A stretch of DNA of 64,000 nt from Bimastos eiseni (taxonomy: Eukaryota > Annelida > Clitellata > Crassiclitellata > Lumbricidae): the NCBI GenBank assembly GCA_959347315.1, contig OY365812.1, forward strand, positions 62,001-126,000. The letters are read 5' to 3'. Below, piece by piece: positions 11,634 to 23,105 of the stretch; position 1 is the stretch's first letter, and each line of letters begins with the position of its first letter. A program made the translations under genes and the position numbers. The notes below the pieces were generated by a model. That model was not told the origin of the DNA and ran no database searches. It saw nothing but the letters and a program-made list of their open reading frames with translations.

Positions 11634-12237
11634 GTTTCCCGGACACTTCGACGCGAACAATTCGGCGCCGGGACAATTGGGCGACGGACAATTCGGCGAC
11701 GGACAATTAGGCGCCGCATGAGTTTGTAAGTGTGTTTAGGCCAGATATCGGTATGTAGTAGGCATAACTGGCATTTTTAAAATATTCAGAATGGGAGTGT
11801 AATAGAATTCTCCATATTATCCAACACATGTCTGGTTATTATAGAGACTGGTGAAGATAATAGCCCCAAAATACTAACTGAGCAATTGCGATTAAAGAGT
11901 AGTCCTACAGTAACATTAAAACATGGATCTATCAACTTCTACTGCCGTTAGTAAACACTATGTGAGTCAGAAACCAATATCGATGTAATTTGTAATATTC
12001 TTTAGCTATCTCTACAGTGGAGGACTACTCTAGTTAGAAGGTGACACGGTCCCTATGTGTTGACTATGACTCTACAATAGCCAAACATGTGCTGGATAAT
12101 ATGGAGTATATCTGGTCTAAATACACTTACAAACTCATCCGGCGCCGAATTGTCCGTCGCCGAATTGTCCGTCGCCGAATTGTCCCGGTGCAAAATTGTC
12201 CGCGCCGAACTATCCGGAGCCGAATTGTCCGGTCACC
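11634..12237. mobile_element. Inverted-repeat DNA element with GGACAATTCGGCG repeat arms
   Basis: The left arm (11640-11715) carries tandem GGACAATTCGGCGAC units and the right arm (12139-12232) carries the reverse complement. An inner stretch AGTTTGTAAGTGTGTTTA is matched by TAAATACACTTACAAACT. Flanks are GTTAAATA (11626-11633) and GTTAAGTA (12238-12245), an 8 bp duplication with one mismatch. The roughly 400 bp core has no coding content. Confidence 0.75.
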
Positions 12238-12245
12238 GTTAAGTA

Positions 12246-13039
12246 AATGGCACGATAAATGATGTGCTGTCCTATCTAGGAAGTGTTAAAGAGAGAGAAC
12301 CAATAACGGACACAAGCCTCACTTAATTATGGTTGGCTATTATCTAAATTCCATGCACTAGTTTGTCCGCTGAAAAGAAAAGAGGCTAACCATCTTACAT
12401 ACTAACTAATAACAACACTTATAACTCCCTGAAGCACTACTATAATTAGTAAAGCGTGACTGATCTTTCAACAGTTCTTCATGTAGCTACACATCCGTGT
12501 AGCTTCTTAAATAGGATGTATGTGGGCGCATTTCGAATACTAATTGGCACTGCATTGAATGCAGTCCAATTTTTTGGTTACTGAACCAGTATAATAGAAG
12601 GCTGGTGTTTGCAATTCTGAAACAAAAAGTTGAAGAAAAATTGTAACTAAAGTCTGCTGTACTGGCGATTTCGGAAGATATGTGCATGTGTATTTGTAAA
12701 TGCTATGGGATCAGATTTGATAGTGAAAGTCAGTAATAGTGGCTACAGAAAATAAAAATAATGTTTCATAAAGTAATATACTCGTGGTTATCATGTGCAT
12801 ATCTAGAACAAATGAAACAGGAAAACCACTTAGGGAATGGACAGACGACATTGAAGAATGACACTGAAGAATGGGGTGGAACAAATTACAATTGGCCTAT
12901 TACCAGTTGAAATGGTTTGAGGAAAGGGTGGATTGGGGAGAGGGATGACAGGGCAGGATAGGCGATCAGATCATAGGATCATTGGAATTAAATTCTTGCC
13001 CCAGTAGACCTACCTTTACTGAAAGTCGGCGCCTATGGG
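12246..13039. other. Intergenic
   Basis: AT-rich. No gene, element end or tandem repeat was recognised. Confidence 0.5.
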
Positions 13040-13510
13040 CAGTTAAATATCCCTCCCATACTTAAATCAGTTCACTGGCTAAAATGCCCAAAGCGAATCG
13101 ACTTTATAAGTCCTATCACAAAGCTACAACTACCTGCAACACTTCAGGCAAACATATCTTCGCGAGCTCTTCGCCATCCAGTCAACCATTTCTACCTAAC
13201 CATGATCTTATCTCGGTTTTTCTCGACAACGGTCATTACTCACCTCAAGTTCTCCAACTGTGCCATATCCCAGAGTGCACCACACCACTGCAACGATTTT
13301 TAGATTCCTCCTTCATCATTGCCAATACCATGCATCTTCTGCCTCATGTTTCTCTATCTAGCACCCAGCGGGCTTTCCACCCAAACCTGAAGGTCAACCT
13401 CTTCAGGAACCCATGCCATGACTCATCCGATCCTTCGCCTCCCAACCCTAGTTGGGAGGCGACTCTGAACATGACAATTCCGAGACAATTCCCAGTTTCC
13501 CCTGTGATAA
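13040..13510 (+). pseudogene. LINE C-terminal fragment
   Basis: Near 13059 a frame reads ILKSVHWLKCPKRIDF, which resembles the conserved LHWLPVxxRIxFK block at the C-terminus of CR1/L2-type RT proteins. A 158-residue open frame (13084-13560) in another frame covers the same ground and looks incidental. It may be the 3' end of the same family as the LINE at 8335-10740. Confidence 0.55.
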
Positions 13511-14084
13511 ATACCAAATCGCTCAGATTTCCTATTGTGATGGACCACCCCCTTTATTAACTGCTTAGGGACGTAATCCTCACTCTTGGGGTATTGGCAC
13601 TGAGCTAGGTGTCCTCGAACAACGACCAGGATAACGATAACACCTAGTTTGGCGAACGGGTCCGGCTACCGGAGTATGACAGTATACTTCTTCCGTTTAA
13701 CTGATTCTTTATTGCAAATCAAACAAACGAATACCCATCGATAATCATATCTGGAGTTTGAGTTCAGTGTCAGACGATCACAACACGGTAACCGTCCCAG
13801 TCCTGTATTCTGGACTGTTCCACCAAGATCTGAGGCGACGGCGACGACTGACGATGACTGCGGCCAACGACTCACAGTCGAAGGCGACGAACGACGACTA
13901 AGACAACGCCAGCGACACGCAGTCAACTGACGACCACGCAGAATGCTCGACGACAGCGGCCAACACCTCTGGTGCGGCGACGACGATGACGACGACGACA
14001 GCTGCGCCAGCGACACGCAATCCACTGGCGACCACGACGAAGGCCCAACGACAGACGAGGGCGGCGGCCAACAACATTACTACT

Positions 14085-14230
14085 ACGACCGACGACAAAC
14101 GAACTTCTGTGACGGGAGAGGCAGGCAGAGCAGCGGCCAACGACACCCAGTCGCTGGCAACGACGACGACCAACGACAGACAAACTTCTGTGACGGGAGA
14201 GGCAGGCAGAGCAGCGGCCAACGACACCCC
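14085..14230. repeat. Tandem duplication, about 75-85 bp period
   Basis: The string CTTCTGTGACGGGAGAGGCA and its continuation through GCAGCGGCCAACGACACC occur twice in succession, with almost no divergence. Confidence 0.8.
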
Positions 14231-14329
14231 AGCTCCTTCGGCTGAACTGCAATCTTCTATGGCTTCTGCTCCTGGCTGACTCTGGACTGCGCTCTGTGTG
14301 ACTCGTGTCTGACGGTGTGCTCGAACTTC

Positions 14330-14505
14330 TTGCTGCGTCCGACTCTGACTGACTCTTGACTGCTCCGACTCTGACTGACTATGACTGACTCTGACTGACT
14401 CTGGACAACTCTGGACTACTCTGGACTGCTCCGACTCCGGACTGGCTCTTGATTGCTCCGACTCTGACTGACTCTGACTGACTCTGACTGATTCGGGACT
14501 GCTCT
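14330..14505. repeat. GACTCTGACT minisatellite
   Basis: Irregular tandem copies of a 10 bp GACTCTGACT-like unit, with TCCGACTCTG and TCTGGACAAC variants. Confidence 0.75.
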
Positions 14506-14589
14506 GACGGTTGATTTGGGCTCTGCTATTTATACAGATTTGCCCGAGCCAGCCAACTTTTCGACTCTGGGCCAAACAAATTAGCGTCA

Positions 14590-14850
14590 ATTATTGGCCC
14601 AGTCAGCCAATTCGCGTCAATTGGGCCAAATGTTGGGCCAACTGCAAAACCTGTTGGGCCAACTGCCAAAACCGTTGGGCCAACTACGTTGGGCCAATAT
14701 CGATAGTTCCCGTTGGGCCAGCTATGAATCCCGTTGGGCCAATAGCAAAACCCGTTGGGCCAACTGCAATGGGCCAAAATACAAACTGCGTTGGGCCAAC
14801 TACATTGGATCAACTAAAACAAAATACGTTGGGCCAACTATTCGACTGGG
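14590..14850. repeat. GTTGGGCCAACT minisatellite
   Basis: About ten copies of a 15-25 bp unit centred on GTTGGGCCAACTGC. The core TTGGGCCAA is nearly palindromic. Spacing is irregular. Confidence 0.8.
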
Positions 14851-14950
14851 CCCTCCCTCCCTGAGGAAGACCATAAGGGGCAGGAACTCACGTACGTCGA
14901 CCTGGACGACACATGTACCACACAAATGGAGAGCTCCTTAACGAACGATG

Positions 14951-17191
14951 TCTACCAGATGAGAAAATTACGAGATCGGCGAAATGAAATCTTTTTCCGC
15001 TTAAGCAAAACATCATGATCGACATGTGTCAAAAGCGGCACTGACGTCAGCGCCAATAGAGTGATCTATTCAACGGTGAATAATCTATAGCCCCAAAAAT
15101 GTCAATAAGAAGACGAAGTAATAACGTCTCAGTGGAGTGACGTTTCCGAACGCCAGATTGGAATTCTGGAAGCAACTTGTTTTACTCTAATTAAGCAGAA
15201 AGCGCATGTAGGCAACAATTGTTTCGTTGATTTTCGAGATACATAAGTGCCTGACATTTGCAATTGGTCGAAATTGATGTTGCATTAGAGTACGTATTGC
15301 TCATGTTGCTTCAATTTGAATAATCGCATAATCTTTTGTAGGCCTACTCAGTTGCTTAGTCTCCCTGTTCCTGGATTCCTGGACAAAATAAGCATTGCCC
15401 GGGACACGGGACGGCTTGGGTCGATTCCGGGACTGTCCCTGCCATTCCGGAACGGATGGCAACCCTACTTCCAACTCTCGTCCTACGCGTCACCCTAACC
15501 AGATCTGACCTATTTGGAAATAGGACTTTGGATAACACGTTGGAGCAGATTATTCACAATCGAGGACTGCGTTGAAATGTAGGAGGCTCTCTGACTCGAA
15601 GTAGGGCTCGTGAATAAGCTGGTGCCCTTCGTCTGGCCTTCGAGTGGCCCTTTAGAAATATATAGTTAAAGATTACGCTTACGACGATTACGGTGTTGCT
15701 GCAACAGGCTATGACCAAATTTAGACCTGAATCAGTTACGTGTAGGTCTGCCAACAGCAATTTCTTATTTTCCAACAGAAACTTCTTCCAGTTCATCATT
15801 GCTCGCATAACTTTATTCATGTAGCACAAATTCTGCAAACATGGCAGCGCTAAAGAAAGCCAACAACACGCTCAGCAGATCAACCAGTTGAAAGTGAAAA
15901 TGATCGATCGAATTAACCAGAAGGTTCCCTCACATTCAGAAGAAGCTAAGCGTTGACATTATGACCATTTACCTATCCTTCATTCTTCAACTTGAAATGA
16001 ACAACAGGCCTATTTATTGATTAGGACCATTTTGAACTCATCTTATTTTTGCTTTCGCTGGGATTTTAGAAAGCGTTTTTATGCATTGCATAAGAGACCA
16101 GGATGTCTAGTGTCAAAAACGAAAACGCTGACAGCTCGAGCTAAAACGAAAACAAAAGCAGTTGATCGTTTTTTGACACACTGAGTTGCACTTCGTTCTG
16201 GGACCTTTGACGGGACAGTCCTATCAACAGGATCTGGTAAGCCTATGTTATCTCTAATAATATTCACCCCAATCGCCATCGTCTTAATTTAGGCCTAATT
16301 CTTCTTTCTTGCATGTGCTAAGTAGTTCTACGCTAATTCTTTTATATCAATTCGTTACTGATTTAGATTACCTTCGCTGTATTTAGTATTTTACTATTAA
16401 ATCATCAAGAGTAGATCCATCTCTCAGTTGACAAATAAAACGATCGTGACAACGACGACGAGAAAGGGATGCTATTGAGACACATGAAGAAGCAGCGCAA
16501 CAAAACCTCTGCCATAGTTGGCGTATATAGAGGCCTATGTATATGTTCAGTCTGCTGGTTTGCAAAAATCAAAAGCGAAAATGTAAACACTGCAATTCCA
16601 TGTCATGAGCAGGTAGTGCGTGTAAAAAACTGAGCGAGTTTTCAGATGATTATTGTTTCGGTTAAGCTGTTATAAATAGCAGATGTTCTTCAACTTTTGT
16701 TGCAGATATCTCTAGCTATGTAAGTGGGTTACTTAAATTACGAATTTCTACTTAATATCTACAATTAGAAGTTTCATAGCAGCTTCTTCAACGTTGACCT
16801 AATCGATAAGCTAGGCCGCTCATATTATTCATGTATCGACGCATTTGTTAACTTGTTTCAGGGAGTAAGAAAACAAGAATGTTAATTCCATTACGGGGTT
16901 ACTTGAGCTTTTACATTCACTTTTACTTTTCAATCGAAAATTTGCGAGTAAATTATACCACCAAAAGCTCTCCTGAAAGGCCTTGATCTCATGCTTAGAC
17001 AAATTTTAAGCTGAATTTCGTTGTTCGTTTGCATGAGCGACCGAATTACATGTAGACTATCAGTAAACTATGACTGTGATAGGCTGAGTAATAAATTAGT
17101 CAATGCACGCTTCTCCAGCCAGTGTGGTCTGCCAATATAATCATCAGTTCAAGGTCTTGCTCTGGTTGAAGTAACTATTGTTTAATTACAG
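14951..17191. other. Intergenic, with one dispersed-repeat copy
   Basis: Contains a dispersed repeat at about 15240-15465 that recurs at about 27790-28080 and 41640-41945. No gene was recognised. It ends with a splice acceptor (GTTTAATTACAG, 17191) before the B-box exon. Confidence 0.5.
15240..15465. repeat. Dispersed repeat family, copy 1
   Basis: Shares GGGTCGATTCCGGGACTGT, GACAAAAT(A/T)AGCATTG and a terminal GG-x-T-x-GCAACC-type end with two other copies in the window. The GGTTGCCA-like terminus read in reverse suggests a nonautonomous DNA transposon. Confidence 0.65.
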
Positions 17192-17224
17192 CGCACCAAC
17201 ATTCAAAATCTTTGCCGACCATTT

Positions 17225-18182
17225 ATGAAAGAAACGATGTCTTCGGATACGACGGAAACGGACTATGCAGAGAAAATATGTTCAAGGCCGATAGCAGGAG
17301 ATCTAATGTCCTTTGAGACAATGGAAACCGATAAACAGCCAGAACAGGTGGAAGCAGAGAAACTATGTTCAGAGGCGATGAAAGTAGGTGACGATAGAGA
17401 TGATATTGTTAAGACATGCATTGAATGTGATGTCTGTAAAGATAACTCCGAAGATGAGACCATTCAGTTACCAACAGCATCAAAACGTTGCATAGAATGC
17501 CAACAGAACTTATGCAGTCGATGTCTAACAGAGCATCGCAGACAGAAGCTTCTCAAGGATCACCAAATCGTGGACATTAATTGTCACGTAGAACAGAATG
17601 CAGTCGAGTATAGTCAATCAAACACGAAGGCAACAGATGACAATAGCGATGACCTCATTTCGACCAATGCTACATCTGGTTGTTTGGTTGCAACTCATGC
17701 ACATCACGAAACAAATGAAACGCAAATTATGACTCAAATCAAACGAGAACGAGACTTACTTGAAGACTATGAAGTGAAAATGTCAAGCCACGTAGAACAA
17801 CTTCTGAAAAGAGAAGAGGAAATTACGACAAGCGCGGGTATCATCGCTGAAATAATAGTTAGGAAGCACTCGGATTGCCTCGAACGATTAGAAAGAGACA
17901 ATACGAACTTACTGAAGGAAGTGGACACAACAAAAAATAAAAAGTTAGTTGAAATTGAAATCGCACTGACAGAAGAGAAAAGAAATTTTATGAGAATTAG
18001 AGACCGCCGGTTGAAATTAGAAATGATCCTCAACAAAGGGTCTGTCGATGCTAGCCACGAGTTTACGAAATCCTTGCTTCTAAACGTTCACTTTCAACAA
18101 CCAATACCATCGCTGGCCGGCGTTTCATTCCGCGAATCATCATTTTGGACTGAAACTGACAACATTCGTGGAAGACTTGAAG
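17225..18182 (+). CDS. B-box and coiled-coil exon (exon 1 of the B-box/USP gene)
   Basis: Residues 1-319 of a predicted 942-residue protein. Cysteines and histidines C68, C71, C89, C92, C97, C100, H104 and H113 are spaced as in a B-box zinc finger (RCIECQQNLCSRCLTEHRR), which in TRIM proteins mediates assembly and substrate contact. Residues about 172-275 are charged and heptad-like, consistent with a coiled coil. No RING precedes it; residues 1-64 are acidic and unremarkable. The exon may begin at the acceptor at 17191 with an open frame, so the start could lie upstream; ATG 17225 is the first in-frame ATG. The donor GAAG|GTATAA ends the exon after codon base 1 (phase 1), which joins exactly to the exon at 24253. 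Without splicing, the frame stops four codons later. Cytoplasmic or nuclear; no signal peptide or membrane segment. Confidence 0.82.
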
Positions 18183-20270
18183 GTATAAAAATTTAAAAAA
18201 TTGAAGCCGTGTTACTTACAATGGATAACTTTAAATCTCACTGCATCGACCTAGGGTCTTGCACACCACTAACCGCTGGCAAGTACCAGCAAACGTTCGC
18301 GTTTCAGTTTCGATTTAAATAAAGAATGCAACGATGACTCGACATTTTCCAAATGTAGCCAGAGACCTATATTTGGTTAAGGTGTAACTGTAAATTCGAT
18401 TGTGTAACGATTGAGGATAATTTAGTGCTGTATCAGTGACGGTAAGCAAGATCGACTCCAGTTAGCAATTGATTGGATGACTGACCATACAGAACCACAA
18501 CCTTGTTCCACAATCAGACCTCCATCCATAAAATATGAGTACCTACTGTGACGAACCTGGTCACTCGGATTCAGAGGTGTAACAAGGTTTTAAAAAGTGG
18601 GGCATAATTTTTAAAATATGTAAAAATTTGCCCCCCTACTTCTTTAATTTTGCCCCCAGAAATTTGAAAAATGGGAGGCACTAATTATCTTAACAAAAGC
18701 CAGCTTATCATAAATACTCCATAGAAATAAGATATGTAGGACGCTTTTAAAGTATACATTATAAAGTGGGCCAACAATTTTGTACAATATACAGTAAAAT
18801 TGCATGCAAAAAATTGCATGCAAATAATTGTTTTACATCATCATGAGGCTTGAAAATGGTCATTGCAACAGCGCATGGGTCGGATGCTAAATTAATTTCG
18901 GCTTTAACTTGCTGCAAGATTCATGTCAGAGTATATGTTATTTAGATCTAATATTTGACATGCATTATACGGACATTTCTCCAGCGCCTTCACAATTACT
19001 TACTTAATATGCCAGAGTTTGATGGTCAAGCACAATTGGCTGATGATAACAAGGCAAATGTCAAAATTCAATAGGCAGATTCTTAATTGGTTAAAACTGT
19101 CGGGATTTAGGTGGAAGAGTAGTACTTGAGCTAACCTTGAGATTGCTATGAAGGAATGAAGCACTCACATTATTTCCTTGGCCTCTGAATAAAAAGGTGG
19201 AAACTCATTCATCACTCACTCTCGGAGCTTCCCGCTTGAAGAGTTAGGTCGGTGTAACATTCGTTTATTGCGAGATTACTTGGTTGACACATTGCAACCA
19301 ATAGCAGAAACTAATTTAGTATTGCCAATTTCCAAATGAGTGAGTTTTTCATCCAATTCAATATCCAGGGCATCATGGTCAACGAGACAACTTTAGATTC
19401 GTAAATTTGATTATCGGGATACGATTTTGTCACGATTAGACTGCATATAGAAGTCATGGGGTCACGGATGATGGCTGGAAGAAAGACCGACCGTGCACTA
19501 GACCAGGCCCTTTCAGACGTTTAAGGAGGTCCGGGCCAATTCAAATTTTTAGGTTCCTCGGTCCCCTAATTCTTCGACTTACTTAAATTACAAATGGTAA
19601 GGTCTATGTTACCTGTGTATCGATCAAAACGGTATAAATCTAACATAAAATTTAATGTAATCATTCTCATTAATTTTGACAAATGCTTTTCGTCGTTTTG
19701 TCCCACAAATGATTCAATTATTTTCGAGAAATCGACTTTTCATGCAGTATCACAGTTTAGCGCCTACATTATGCATTTGTTAGTCCATTCAACCATTGTT
19801 GTTCAATTGTTGAACGATGGTGATTTTTCATTTGTTGCAATACGTTGAAAGTTCTTTCACCCAAAGCCACTGATGATGGAAAACTGAAGAAAATGCATTA
19901 CCTAGAGAGTCTTCCAAGTCTTCCATGCTAGGTACTTCTCATGATAGAGGTGTTGGCTAGGAGATGCATGTCTGAACAGTCATTTATAATCAAATTTGTG
20001 CCCTTGCAGGGATAGGAACCCCAAGTTTGTGATTGTAGACCAACCACTGGACTCTTTCTTTCGCCAATGATGAATATTCTACTGTCAGAATTGTCTGTAT
20101 TTTCGGTACGAACAAAGTTATACATTATAGATGAATGATTAACCAAACATGCATTAATCTCCTTTGTAACTGACAACTTTTTACCTGCAATAAGTAAGAA
20201 CAAATCGTAAAAACAAAATTTGAAATGTTTGAAAATTATACACCCACAATATCTTAATCATTAAATTTAA

Positions 20271-22976
20271 CCCATATCAACCCATGATAGAAATTAATGG
20301 TTTCTTTTATATATTTATGTTTGTCTAGACCCAAAAGCATCGTAATCACCAAGATTTTTTTTTATTTGCAGATTTTATTCTTTATAGTAAAAAATAAGAC
20401 TGTCAGTTTAAACTGATGCCAGCCACAGCAGGGTACATTATACTTCTTTCAATGGAAAGTTCAGTAGCTCATGCAGTCCACTTAAAAAATTACTGGTGGT
20501 GGAATGCCTTGAAGCAACCCGGATGCAGTCCAACATTGCACTTCTCACAAGCAAAAACAGAAGTTGCTTTGCACCCAGGTGCAACGCATCGTCGTTGCGA
20601 GCCTTGGATGATCCAGTGGCCAGTAGCATCTGTGCGGACTTCGTGGTGGACACGACGATCAACAGGAATGCGCGAAGGAGGAAAAGCTGGTCCACAGCCT
20701 TTTTTAGGTGACAAGGTTTGCATGTAAACTTGAACGATTTCACGACGGAATGAAAGCAAGTCGTGCTCCGGAACTCCAGCAATTTTGTCTTGTAGACGAT
20801 AAAGCTGGAAAGCATTCTGAACAGCCAAATCGACGCAAAATCCGAAAATTGGCCAATACCACTTTTTAGAACGATGTTGTATCATGTAGCAGGATAGGTT
20901 TTGATCGAGGCGATCAACACCACCCATGCCTTGGTTGTATAGCTGGATAACTTTAGGTTGGCAGATGTCAATTCTTTGTCTCTGTGCTGCGGAAAATCGC
21001 TTTGCCTTCTGGAGTGGGTGAACTCCTGCATATGTTGAAGCAACTGTCACAACCAGCGAGCCAGTCCAGCGAACCAAACAAACCGATGCCTTGCGATCTA
21101 ACACCACATCATAAGAACCACGAGGCTCTTTCTTCATTTCTTTGTTGCTTCGCAGAGGAGCTCCCTCAGTGCGGTTGGGACGAAGAGTGCCAGTTGCAGC
21201 CATGCCTTTGTCAGCAAGTAAGCGCCAACAATCTAGGGCTGGTGAACAGGTTATCAAAGATAATGTGATATGACCCACCAGGAAGTTTTGGTAAATCTTC
21301 TGTAAGACTGCTGACCACTGAACCACCGAGGCCTAGGTCTTTGTCAGTTGTGCCAGCACCTTGGTATGGACAGAACTTCACAACATAACCAAGACGTGTA
21401 GCTAAAACCCACATCTTATAGCCAAACTTGAAAGGTTTGCCGTGAATGTACTGTTTGGCACCATGGCGGCCATAGTAGGGTACCATACCTTCGTCAACAC
21501 TCAGTGTCTGTTCTGGTTGAAAGTTGGCAAGGCAGGCAGCATTGAAGTGATCCAACAGAGGACGGACCTTTGTAAATTTGTCTTTCGGATTCAAGGCGTT
21601 GTTGTTGGCAAAGTGGATATTGCTAATGATGGAACTCAACCTGTTGCGGGACATTGCTCCAGATACCATTGCATTGTGAACATCACCACTCGCTTCCCAA
21701 TACATTGGGCGGCGAGGTAGCTGAGAATATCCGCTCATTAGGAGTATTGCTATGAAGAGCTTGAGTGTTGGAACATCTAAATCAAATATCCCTTGGCCCC
21801 GTTGAGCAGCATACTCGTTGCTTTCCCTGCAAATAAGATCCATTACCTCAGGGGTGAAGAATAATTAAAACAACAATGTTGGTGAGAGCTGCATTGCTGA
21901 ATTTGGATGAGGAATTTCCCATGGAAATTTTGCCTTTCCATCTGCCTCTTTGAAATCTTTCTTACTGCAGGTTGGTTTATACATAACAGATTTACCCTTA
22001 GGCAATGGTCCAATGGGTGGATTCTCTTTGACATTCTCAACTGAGCTAGAAGTAGTGTTTGTAGTAGTTGCAGAAGGTTTGGATTTATATTTCCTTTTGG
22101 AACATTTAGATGCTGGTGGTCCATCTGATGGATTTTCTTCAGCAGGCAGATTCTCTTCTCCCCTCTCATTATGGTCCGAATCTTCCTCTAGACCAAGTCT
22201 GACATCTCCATCTGGCCTCCAAACTCGGACACATGCTTCTGCCACAAGCTGGTTCCGGTTGAGGTTATTAGGATCTCCACTGGCAACAAACTCGTCTCCA
22301 GAATCCGCATCTGTTTCGTTACCGGTGCTGACGGGAGGAAGTACTGCGATGTCAGCACCGAGAAAACTTTGGTCTTCTGAATCCTCCAACATCTGAAGGA
22401 CTTCGTGCAACTTGTACCTACAGAAAACACTGCTACATTTAGAGTAAATAACCCATACATTGTGAACTGTTTTCAATGATTTATGTAACTTCTCCGCCGG
22501 TAAACACAATATGTTTACATGCTCGTTCGACAGACATGGCTGGGAAAACCCACCATGTGTGGCATGCAGGTTTGGCTGGGAAAACCCACAACCCGTCTGT
22601 GGCTAGCGTCAGTTTAAACTGACAAGACAAAATATCTGCTAATGTTCAATATAGACATTCCTCTCTAAAATAATCATCATCACTACATCTAAGAAGCTTG
22701 TGTTTAAGTTTTTGATTAACATATAAGTAAAATATGAGTTAAAGTTTCTTACCTTTTTTTGCCGAATGACTCATATTGAGAAAATCCGCTGTCCAAGATA
22801 AAATTATTGCTATCGTGTACTCAAACAAAAAGCAACTGAAATAACTCTACACAGACAATCACACAAGCCATAGAAAGCTAAATAAAAAAAGTTAATAATA
22901 TGGAATATGCAATGGTATTGCTTAGAAACCGCCATTTTCTGTGTGTAAGTTTAAACTGACGCCAGCCGCATATGGG
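20271..22976 (-). mobile_element. piggyBac element
   Basis: A 2706 bp element flanked by TTAA on both sides (20267-20270 and 22977-22980), with 7 bp terminal inverted repeats CCCATAT/ATATGGG. The transposase lies on the minus strand. The palindrome CAGTTTAAACTG occurs subterminally at 20404-20415 and 22610-22621, and a near copy at 22947-22958. It is nested in the hAT element and antisense to the B-box/USP gene. Confidence 0.92.
20490..22392 (-). pseudogene. piggyBac transposase, disabled
   Basis: About 630 residues, read from ATG 22392. The N-terminal part is acidic (EDSEDQ..., GDEFVASGD). The DDE_Tnp_1_7-type core follows: LKLFIAILLMSGYSQLPRR, catalytic Asp in TLSVDEGMV, Asp in HIIFDNLFTS, and Asp in MGGVDRLDQ. 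It ends with the C-terminal cysteine-rich zinc domain (CVAPGCKATSVFACEKC then HPGC). Two lesions are visible: an in-frame TAA just before the PEVMDLICRES segment (about 21865) and a one-base insertion near 21220 after SPRLLAL. The catalytic triad and zinc domain are otherwise intact, so inactivation seems recent. An upstream exon with an acceptor around 22420 is possible. Confidence 0.88.
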
Positions 22977-23105
22977 TTAAAAAACTATTGGAGACATATA
23001 AAAATAGAACAGATTTGAGATTTAGGAGGTTACTGGTGGCTTTGCCCCAATTTTTAAAACTGGGGATCAGATATCTCTGCTCCTCTGCTTGTTGTTACAC
23101 CTCTT

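Larger units (their letters stand above)
13560..14950 (-). repeat. GC-rich composite block of tandem repeats, possibly LTR-derived
   Basis: Unlike its AT-rich surroundings, this block stacks CGACGA-rich sequence, a near-perfect partial duplication (about 14095-14225), GACTCTGACT repeats and GTTGGGCCAACT repeats. On the minus strand TATAAATA (14534-14527) and AATAAA (13713-13708) are about 0.8 kb apart in the order expected for an LTR. TG...CA ends and a target-site duplication could not be fixed, so the LTR reading is tentative. Open frames here are compositional. Confidence 0.4.
18572..23105. mobile_element. hAT-like element in intron 1, containing a nested piggyBac
   Basis: Terminal repeats CAGAGGTGTAACAAG (left) and CTTGTTGTTACACCTCTT (right) are flanked by CTCGGATT (18564-18571) and CTCGGACT (23106-23113), an 8 bp duplication with one mismatch. 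Without the nested piggyBac (20271-22976 plus one TTAA) the element is about 1.8 kb. Subterminal CCCC/GGGG-rich stretches are shared by both ends. No transposase is recognisable. Confidence 0.8.

Noticed and set aside
13898..14590. Open frames of 100-230 codons in both strands
   Set aside because: Overlapping frames in a CGA- and GACTCTGACT-repeat block with no domain.
14511..14941. Open frames rich in Trp-Ala-Asn and Gly-Pro
   Set aside because: Translations of the GTTGGGCCAACT minisatellite.
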